Shown here: positions 1-4,875 of the stretch, in pieces
How the letters are laid out: every line of letters starts with the position of its first letter
Position numbering within the stretch: the stretch's first letter is position 1
NCBI GenBank assembly: GCA_002346305.1
Contig: DDZI01000005.1
Coordinates: 336-7,084, forward strand
Length of the DNA: 6,749 bases
Source of the DNA: Actinobacteria bacterium UBA3012
GTDB taxonomy: Bacteria; Actinomycetota; Actinomycetes; Nanopelagicales; Nanopelagicaceae
Direction: 5' to 3'
Notes under the pieces: generated by a model
What the model saw: only the letters and a program-made list of their open reading frames with translations
Database searches by the model: none
Told to the model about the DNA's origin: nothing
Made by a program: the position numbers and the translations under genes

Positions 1-1475
1 TCAAATACCCGTTGTTGAATCTCGCGTTGATGAATACGAATTGATCCCCCGCCGATTTCATTACCATTTAAAACAATGTCATACGCATATGCCAAAGCAT
101 TTGCAGGATCTTTATCAAAGGTTGCTGAGTACTCAGGTTTTGGTCCAGTAAAAGGATGATGTACAGCAGTCCAACCGCCATCATCTGTTGGTTCAAACAT
201 CGGAGCATCAACCACCCACAAGAATTCCCACATTTGATCTGGAATCAAATTGCATTTCTTCGCTATCTCAAGACGTGCGGCCCCAAGTAGTTTTTGAGAT
301 TCATCTCGATCTCCTGCTGCAAAGAAAATAGCATCCCCGGGATTGGCTCCAACTTTTTGCGCGATCCCCGCTCTTTCTTCCTCTGAAATATTTTTCGCAA
401 CTGGTCCCGTGACTTCACCTGCGGCATCGATCAAAATATATGCAAGACCCTTAGCGCCACGAGCTTTTGCCCATTCTTGCCAACCATCTAATTCGCGTCG
501 AGGAGTAGTTGCTCCCCCTGGCATCACAACCGCACCAACATAAGGCGCCTTAAATACTCGAAATTCGGTGTTAGCGAAATAATCGGTAACTTCGACTAGT
601 TCGTATTCAAATCTTAAATCTGGTTTGTCAGAACCAAATCTGCGCATCGCATCCAAAAAGGTCATTCTTGGTATCGGAGTTGAAATCTCTATTCCAAGTA
701 CTTCTTTCCATAATTTCTTCAAAATCTTTTCAGTGAGAGTCAAAATATCTTCTTGATCTACGAAACTCATTTCAACGTCTAGTTGCGTGAACTCTGGTTG
801 TCGATCTGCCCGGAAATCTTCATCGCGAAAACAACGCGCAATTTGATAATACTTTTCCATTCCAGCCACCATCAAAAGTTGTTTAAACAATTGTGGTGAT
901 TGTGGAAGCGCGTACCAACTTCCCGGTTGTAGACGTACTGGAACTAGAAAATCTCTGGCACCCTCAGGTGTTGAGCGAGTTAAGTAAGGTGTTTCAATAT
1001 CTAAGAAGCCTTCGCCTTCCATCACAGAGCGAATTGTCGAAGTTATTTTTGACCGTAATCTCAAAGCCGCTGCCGGTCCCTCTCGTCTCAAATCCAAGTA
1101 GCGATACTTCAGCCGTACTTCTTCATTTGCATCAACACGTTCACCACTGTCAATCGGAAATGGCAACGGAGCCGCTTCGCTCAAAACTGTTAATTTGTCG
1201 CAAATAATTTCAATTGCACCGGTTGGCACATTCTCATTTGCATTGCCATCTGGCCGTAAAGAAACTTTTCCAGTAACGCTAATGCACCATTCAGCTCTTA
1301 ATGCTCCAGCGACATTCTCATCATGAATCACAACTTGCGACCAACCAGTTGCATCTCTTAAATCAATAAACGCAACACCGCCATGATCACGACGTCTGGC
1401 AACCCAACCAGCCAAAGTAACGCTCTCTCCGGTGTTGTGAGCAGTTAACTTCCCAGCCCCATGTGTGCGTATCAA
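1..1475 (-). CDS. aspS: Aspartyl-tRNA synthetase (probably non-discriminating), partial: C-terminus cut by window edge
   Basis: This class IIb synthetase charges tRNA-Asp (and probably tRNA-Asn) with aspartate in the cytoplasm. About 491 codons are open without a stop and run off the left edge; bacterial AspRS is usually 580-600 residues, so roughly 100 are missing, including motif 3. Seen in order: the OB-fold anticodon-binding domain (about residues 1-105, with GWVARRRDHGG at 23-33); motif 1 (GFLDIETPYL, 156-165); the QSPQLFKQLLM loop (192-202); motif 2 (CFRDEDFRADRQPEF, 215-229); a GAD-type insertion (about 280-400); and the active-site stretches AVHHPFTGPKPE and GGGSIRIH near the edge. 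The TTG start is chosen because it gives MIRTHGAGKL, matching the actinobacterial N-terminus, because GCGAGG lies 7 nt upstream, and because the only codons between it and the upstream in-frame stop include no ATG or GTG. It is the last visible gene of the operon, 25 nt after hisS. His31 and Gly77 point to relaxed tRNA specificity (see findings). Family assignment is very secure. Confidence 0.97.
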   Translation of the reverse strand, partial: MIRTHGAGKLTAHNTGESVTLAGWVARRRDHGGVAFIDLRDATGWSQVVIHDENVAGALRAEWCISVTGKVSLRPDGNANENVPTGAIEIICDKLTVLSEAAPLPFPIDSGERVDANEEVRLKYRYLDLRREGPAAALRLRSKITSTIRSVMEGEGFLDIETPYLTRSTPEGARDFLVPVRLQPGSWYALPQSPQLFKQLLMVAGMEKYYQIARCFRDEDFRADRQPEFTQLDVEMSFVDQEDILTLTEKILKKLWKEVLGIEISTPIPRMTFLDAMRRFGSDKPDLRFEYELVEVTDYFANTEFRVFKAPYVGAVVMPGGATTPRRELDGWQEWAKARGAKGLAYILIDAAGEVTGPVAKNISEEERAGIAQKVGANPGDAIFFAAGDRDESQKLLGAARLEIAKKCNLIPDQMWEFLWVVDAPMFEPTDDGGWTAVHHPFTGPKPEYSATFDKDPANALAYAYDIVLNGNEIGGGSIRIHQREIQQRVF

Positions 1476-1482
1476 AATATTG

Positions 1483-1488
1483 CCTCGC
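1483..1488 (-). promoter_or_regulatory. Shine-Dalgarno of aspS
   Basis: The minus strand reads GCGAGG, followed by 7 nt and then the TTG start codon at 1475-1473. It lies in the 25-nt gap after the hisS stop codon. It is the main support for choosing TTG, because no ATG or GTG lies in frame between the upstream stop and this codon. Confidence 0.65.
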
Positions 1489-1500
1489 TTGAATTTCTCT

Positions 1501-2745
1501 TCACTTTAAGAAGTCGACTAACTCGCTAAGCCTAACTGATACAACAGCACCGTCGTTCATATGTTTAATCTCTGCTTGTCCAGAAGTAATCTCATCTTCA
1601 CCTAAGACCACTAAATATTTAGCGCCGGACTTATCCCCACTTTTCATGGCACCTTTTAACCCACGTTCACCAAAAGCCATATCGCAGCGAATCCCTTGAT
1701 TTCTTAAATTCACTAAGAGTTCGATGGCAAATTTACGTGCCTCTTCCCCTAGTGGAACTAAGTAAAGCGAAAGTTGCGTAGCCGGTACTAACTCAATTCC
1801 TTCAGCTTCACAGGCAAGCAAAACTCGATCTACTCCGATTCCATAACCGATACCTGATAGGGATTGTCCACCAAGTTTTTCCATCAAACCGTCGTAACGT
1901 CCGCCACCGCCGATTCCGGATTGGGCGCCAAGTTTATGATGCACAAATTCAAAAGTTGTATGTGTGTAGTAATCCAGCCCTCTAACTAATTTTGGATTTT
2001 CGATGTATTTGATTCCCAATTTAGTTAGTCCATCTTTGACCGCTACATATCTATCTTTCGCATCTTGGGTCAGGTAATCCAAAATAACGGGTGCAGCTTT
2101 TAGAGCCGCAATCATCTCCGGACGTTTGTCATCCAGAACTCGCAACGGATTAATTTTTGCCCGCTCACTTGTGGCTTCATCAAGATCTATTTTTTGCAAG
2201 AAATTAACTAATGCCTCTCTATGTGCATCCCTTGATGGTTTATCTCCTAAAGAATTTATCTGAACTTCATAATCTCTTAATCCTAAAGTTGTAAATGCTT
2301 GAACTGCTAAAGAGATAATTTCAACGTCAATTAGTGGGTCATCTCCCCCAATTGCTTCAACACCAACTTGATAAAACTGTCGATACCGCCCGGCTTGTGG
2401 ACGTTCTGCTCTAAAGAAAGCACCGGAATACCAAACCTTGACCGGAAGTTGTCCGCGATCTAATCCGCTTTCGATAACTGCTCGCATCACGCCCGCAGTA
2501 CCTTCGGGACGCAACGTGAGTGAACGGTCTGCGCGATCTGTGAAGGTGTACATCTCTTTACTCACCACATCAGTCGATTCACCAACTCCACTTGTGAACA
2601 AACCAGTATCTTCAAAGACGGCGGTTTCCATTAATTGATAATTAGCTAAACGTGCTGGAGAAATCAATTTCTCGCGCACTAATTCAAAATTCGCAGACTC
2701 TGGCGGTAAGTACTCTTTAACGCCTTTAGGTACTTGGAACTTCAT
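1501..2745 (-). CDS. hisS: Histidyl-tRNA synthetase
   Basis: This cytoplasmic class IIa synthetase joins histidine to tRNA-His and normally acts as a homodimer. The complete protein is 414 residues, slightly short of the usual 420-430. Seen in order: motif 1 region (about 38-66, ending GVGESTDVVSKEMYTF); the LRPEGTAG block (78-85); motif 2 (FFRAERPQAGRYRQF, 110-124); the HisRS-specific signature 1 LVRGLDYYTHTTFEF (253-267) with catalytic Arg255; signature 2 SGIGGGGRYDGL (276-287); motif 3 (GIGYGIGVDRVLL, 298-310); and the C-terminal anticodon-binding domain (about 325-414). The ATG start gives MKFQVPKGVKEYLPP, as expected for the family, with GGGAAG 5 nt upstream. The start overlaps the stop of the preceding hydrolase gene by one base (TAATG), so the two are probably translationally coupled. 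aspS follows after 25 nt. One oddity: the proline expected in motif 1 is Ala42. Confidence 0.98.
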   Translation of the reverse strand: MKFQVPKGVKEYLPPESANFELVREKLISPARLANYQLMETAVFEDTGLFTSGVGESTDVVSKEMYTFTDRADRSLTLRPEGTAGVMRAVIESGLDRGQLPVKVWYSGAFFRAERPQAGRYRQFYQVGVEAIGGDDPLIDVEIISLAVQAFTTLGLRDYEVQINSLGDKPSRDAHREALVNFLQKIDLDEATSERAKINPLRVLDDKRPEMIAALKAAPVILDYLTQDAKDRYVAVKDGLTKLGIKYIENPKLVRGLDYYTHTTFEFVHHKLGAQSGIGGGGRYDGLMEKLGGQSLSGIGYGIGVDRVLLACEAEGIELVPATQLSLYLVPLGEEARKFAIELLVNLRNQGIRCDMAFGERGLKGAMKSGDKSGAKYLVVLGEDEITSGQAEIKHMNDGAVVSVRLSELVDFLK

Positions 2746-2756
2746 TACAACTTCCC
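2743..2756 (-). promoter_or_regulatory. TAATG stop/start overlap with hisS Shine-Dalgarno
   Basis: The minus strand shows GGGAAG (2756-2751), a 5-nt spacer, and the hisS ATG at 2745-2743. The TAA stop of the hydrolase occupies 2747-2745, so one A is shared. The hisS ribosome-binding site therefore lies inside the coding end of the hydrolase gene. This arrangement favours re-initiation by terminating ribosomes and keeps the two products linked on one mRNA. Confidence 0.75.
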
Positions 2757-3416
2757 AATTGCTGCGGCTTTTAAATATTGATTGTGCGCACGCTCTGCGC
2801 CGATTGTTGTCTCTTCGCCATGTCCAGGGAGAACGCGCAATTCATCGGCTAGCGGCCAAATTTTATGCATCAACGTCTCCTGCATCTGTGCGTGAGATCC
2901 GGTTGGCAGATCGGTTCTGCCAATAGAACCGGCGAACAAAACATCGCCGGAAATCAAAATCTCATTATTTATATGACAGAGGATAGAACCTGCAGTGTGT
3001 CCAGGGGCGTGAACAAAGCGCAGATTTACTCCGGCAATTTCAATCTCGCTTCCATCGCTCAATTCCAGAACTTCAGCTGGCTCCACAAAGGTTTGCCCTT
3101 GCGTTAAGGATTTACTCTCTCTGGATAAGGCGTACTCGGGGTGTTCTAGCAAGATTCGATCCGCGCTGTGAATCATGGCTGGAACTCCAGCCTTCGCACA
3201 TAAAGGCGCAACTGAGAAGGTGTGATCCAGATGGCCATGTGTCAGCAAGACCGCTACTGGCTTGAGATTGTGCTTAGCCGCCCGTTCCAAGATCGCCCAA
3301 CTCAGATCTGGGTCGCCGATTCCGGGGTCCACTATCAAGGCCTCATTGCCCTTGCCGGTCGCGATAATCCAGGCATTCGTGGCAAATGCCTTAGCCACAA
3401 CAACACTTACCAGCAC
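2745..3416 (-). CDS. Metallo-beta-lactamase-fold hydrolase, glyoxalase II-like
   Basis: A 223-residue soluble enzyme of the metallo-beta-lactamase superfamily, closest in layout to short glyoxalase II (hydroxyacylglutathione hydrolase / YcbL-type) proteins. Metal-binding motifs are all present: THGHLDH (59-65, ligands His60, His62, Asp64, His65), APGHTAGS with His140, SGDVLF with Asp158, and LPGHGEET with His199. The GSIGRTDLP segment (163-171) is typical of glyoxalase II-like members. The family hydrolyses thioesters, but actinobacteria generally lack glutathione, so the true substrate (a mycothiol or other thiol ester, or something else) cannot be read from sequence. The GTG start is chosen because GGAG lies 5 nt upstream, an in-frame stop lies upstream with no better start between, and the resulting KAFATNAWI beginning fits the family. 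It is the first gene of the operon hydrolase-hisS-aspS. A homologue next to hisS is a recurring actinobacterial arrangement. The fold is certain, the substrate unknown. Confidence 0.93.
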   Translation of the reverse strand: MLVSVVVAKAFATNAWIIATGKGNEALIVDPGIGDPDLSWAILERAAKHNLKPVAVLLTHGHLDHTFSVAPLCAKAGVPAMIHSADRILLEHPEYALSRESKSLTQGQTFVEPAEVLELSDGSEIEIAGVNLRFVHAPGHTAGSILCHINNEILISGDVLFAGSIGRTDLPTGSHAQMQETLMHKIWPLADELRVLPGHGEETTIGAERAHNQYLKAAAIGKL

Positions 3417-3421
3417 AGATT

Positions 3422-3425
3422 CTCC
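3422..3425 (-). promoter_or_regulatory. Shine-Dalgarno of the hydrolase gene
   Basis: The minus strand reads GGAG, then AATCT, then the GTG start at 3416-3414, giving a 5-nt spacer. It supports the GTG start. A nearby out-of-frame ATG at 3428-3426 meets a stop after six codons and is not a competing gene start. Confidence 0.6.
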
Positions 3426-3456
3426 ATTTTCACAGCAGGGTTTGGGAGTTTGTTAA

Positions 3457-3470
3457 GGCTACCGGTAACC
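3457..3470. promoter_or_regulatory. Imperfect palindrome GGCTACCGGTAACC, possible operator
   Basis: The central eight bases TACCGGTA are perfectly self-complementary. The flanking GG/CC also pair, with one mismatch in each arm, giving a 14-bp near-palindrome. It lies about 40 bp upstream of the hydrolase start, within the predicted leader of that operon. The symmetry is seen directly. A role as a repressor or activator site is only a guess, since short palindromes occur by chance. Confidence 0.25.
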
Positions 3471-3530
3471 TGTCCTCTCTGTCCCCAGAAATTCCATTCA
3501 CCCGAAAAATAGCGAGCCAGACTAGCCTCA

Positions 3531-3558
3531 ATTAAATGGTTGATCAGGTGGCGCGCAA
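3531..3558 (-). promoter_or_regulatory. Candidate promoter for the hydrolase-hisS-aspS operon
   Basis: On the minus strand TTGCGC (3558-3553) is followed by a 16-nt spacer and TTTAAT (3536-3531). The -10 hexamer matches the sigma-70/SigA consensus TATAAT at five of six positions; the -35 matches at only three. Use of this site would give a leader of roughly 110 nt before the hydrolase GTG. It is the best pair I found in the spacer, but the weak -35 makes it tentative. Confidence 0.3.
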
Positions 3559-3565
3559 AGAGAGT

Positions 3566-3572
3566 AAAGGAG
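3566..3572 (+). promoter_or_regulatory. Strong Shine-Dalgarno of the DUF349 gene
   Basis: The plus strand reads AAAGGAG, followed by ATTTACC and the TTG start at 3580. This is a near-perfect anti-16S match at ideal 7-nt spacing. It decides the start: ATG (3536) and GTG (3548) upstream are out of frame, and TTG is placed exactly where a start codon should be. Confidence 0.8.
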
Positions 3573-3579
3573 ATTTACC

Positions 3580-4875
3580 TTGAGCGAGAATGAAGGATTA
3601 ATTTCAGCCGCAAGTGCCCTCATTGGAGATCCCGCCCTCTTTGGTCGAGTTGGTGAAGATGGAACTGTTTATGTTTGGACCGCAACTGGTGAAAAACCAG
3701 TCGGTTCCTACCCTGGTAAAAGCCCAGAAGAAGCATTGCAATATTTCGTCCGTAAATTTGAAACCCTTGCCTCCGAAATCGCATTAACAGCTGCTCGGAT
3801 TCGCAGCGGTGCAATTCTTCCGCAAGATGGCGAAATCGCTGTAGCAAAATTGCGCGAAAGTATTGCCACAATTAATGCAGTCGGAGATTTAGCCGCACTT
3901 GGAGTAGCAGTCGATCAAATCCCACCGCTGATTGATCAACAAAGACAAATTTATGCTGCGAAAAAAGCGGAAGAAGCTAACGCTCGTGCTACTGCTCGTA
4001 ACGAGGCAAAGATTGCTAAAGAAGCGATTGTTGTGGAAGCCGAAAGTATCGCTGACAAAGATTCTTGGAAAGTTACTGGCGATCGACTCAAAGAGTTACT
4101 TGATCAATGGAAAGTCCTTCCTCGGATCGACAAAGCCAGCGATGAGCAATTATGGAAAAGATTCTCTATTGCCCGAAATGGTTTTGACCGACGTCGTCGT
4201 GCTCACTTCGCCAAATTAGTTGCCGAGCAAAGCACTATTGCTTCAGCGAAAGAAAAAATTGTGGCCGAAGCCGAAACCCTTGCCACATCTCGTGATTGGG
4301 TTGCAACCGCTCGACGGTTTAGCACTTTGATGCAGGAGTGGAAAACTTCTGGTCGCGGACAAAAGAAAAGCGATGATGCACTATGGGAGCGTTTCCGCGC
4401 TGCCCAAGAAGCCTTCTTTGCCGCAAAGAAAGCCGATCTAGAGCGTCGTGAAAATTCTATGGGAGCCAATTTAGCAAAGAAGGAAGAGATCGCTAAGCAG
4501 ATTGAGGCTTTGCTTCCAATCACAGATTTCGCTACCGCTAAAAAGAGTTTCCGCGATCTACTTTCTCAACTTGAAAAAGTTGGGCAAATCCCACGTGATA
4601 AGAGAGATACTCTTGAAATCAGAGTTGGGGCTGTCGAAAAAGAGATTCGCATTCTTGATGAAGAGCATCGTCGCAAAACTGATCCAGCCGCAAAAGCGCG
4701 CGCAACAGATGTCGTTCGTCAATTAACTGAAGCTATTGAAAACTACGAAAAGATCGCGGCCAAAGCAACAGCAAATAATGATGCCAAGCGTGCTGCAGAT
4801 GCGTTGGAATCAGCAGAGGCTAGACGTAGTTGGCTTGCTGAGGCACAAAGATCTCTTGATGAGTTTTCCGCTTAA
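3580..4875 (+). CDS. DUF349 repeat protein of unknown function
   Basis: A 431-residue, highly charged, mostly helical protein with no signal peptide or membrane segment, so probably cytoplasmic. Residues about 10-60 form a small non-helical domain (DPALFGRVGEDGTVYVW, then GSYPGKSPEEALQYF) typical of the actinobacterial members. Helical DUF349 repeats follow. Unit 1 starts at Lys147, unit 2 at Lys224 and unit 3 at Lys301, a regular 77-residue step. Units 1 and 2 share Trp at offsets 16, 30 and 45 and Phe at offset 48 (W163/W177/W192/F195 and W240/W254/W269/F272). Unit 3 keeps the length but has Phe317, Leu331, Glu346 and Val349. A Lys/Ala/Glu-rich helical tail (about 373-431) ends the protein. 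The TTG start is fixed by a strong AAAGGAG. It is the only plus-strand gene here, divergent from the hisS operon and overlapping the end of rel tail to tail by 4 nt. The family has no function I can state with confidence; proximity to rel only hints at a stress or translation link. Confidence 0.9.
   Translation: MSENEGLISAASALIGDPALFGRVGEDGTVYVWTATGEKPVGSYPGKSPEEALQYFVRKFETLASEIALTAARIRSGAILPQDGEIAVAKLRESIATINAVGDLAALGVAVDQIPPLIDQQRQIYAAKKAEEANARATARNEAKIAKEAIVVEAESIADKDSWKVTGDRLKELLDQWKVLPRIDKASDEQLWKRFSIARNGFDRRRRAHFAKLVAEQSTIASAKEKIVAEAETLATSRDWVATARRFSTLMQEWKTSGRGQKKSDDALWERFRAAQEAFFAAKKADLERRENSMGANLAKKEEIAKQIEALLPITDFATAKKSFRDLLSQLEKVGQIPRDKRDTLEIRVGAVEKEIRILDEEHRRKTDPAAKARATDVVRQLTEAIENYEKIAAKATANNDAKRAADALESAEARRSWLAEAQRSLDEFSA
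4872..4875. other. Interlocked stop codons (TTAA) of two convergent genes
   Basis: The plus-strand TAA of the DUF349 gene (4873-4875) and the minus-strand TAA of rel (4874-4872) lie in the same self-complementary TTAA. The genes overlap by 4 bp with no spacer. I see no hairpin followed by a T-run at the junction, so each transcript must end inside the other gene or by a factor-dependent route. Confidence 0.9.

Larger units (their letters stand above)
3417..3579. promoter_or_regulatory. Divergent intergenic region between the hydrolase operon and the DUF349 gene
   Basis: This 163-bp stretch is the only sizeable non-coding DNA in the window. It separates the minus-strand operon from the plus-strand DUF349 gene, so it must hold promoters for both directions unless one is transcribed from elsewhere. 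It contains both ribosome-binding sites, an imperfect 14-bp palindrome and one candidate minus-strand promoter, listed separately. I found no convincing -35/-10 pair for the plus strand and no small gene. Confidence 0.7.

Noticed and set aside
893..1207. 104-codon open frame on the plus strand
   Set aside because: It lies wholly antisense to conserved aspS sequence covering motif 1 and the OB-fold junction, and its translation has no recognisable domain.
3222..3512. 96-codon open frame on the plus strand running from the hydrolase gene into the spacer
   Set aside because: Most of it is antisense to the metal-binding N-terminal half of the hydrolase. No good Shine-Dalgarno or family resemblance was seen.
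3490..3540. Plus-strand promoter for the DUF349 gene (TTCACC or TTAAAT as hexamers)
   Set aside because: No pairing gave both a reasonable -35 and -10 at 16-18 nt spacing; reporting it would be guesswork.
3932..4219. 95-codon plus-strand frame, very rich in Lys and Leu
   Set aside because: It is a +1 shifted reading of the Ala/Lys/Glu-rich DUF349 gene; its composition follows from that gene's codons.
4018..4479. DNA-level tandem repeat or CRISPR-like array in the DUF349 gene
   Set aside because: The 231-bp periodicity is visible only in the protein; the nucleotide copies have diverged too far to be a DNA repeat, and there is no direct-repeat/spacer pattern.
4203..4523. 106-codon minus-strand frame, Ser/Ala-rich
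   Set aside because: It is antisense to DUF349 unit 2. Such frames are common opposite Lys/Glu/Ala-rich helices.
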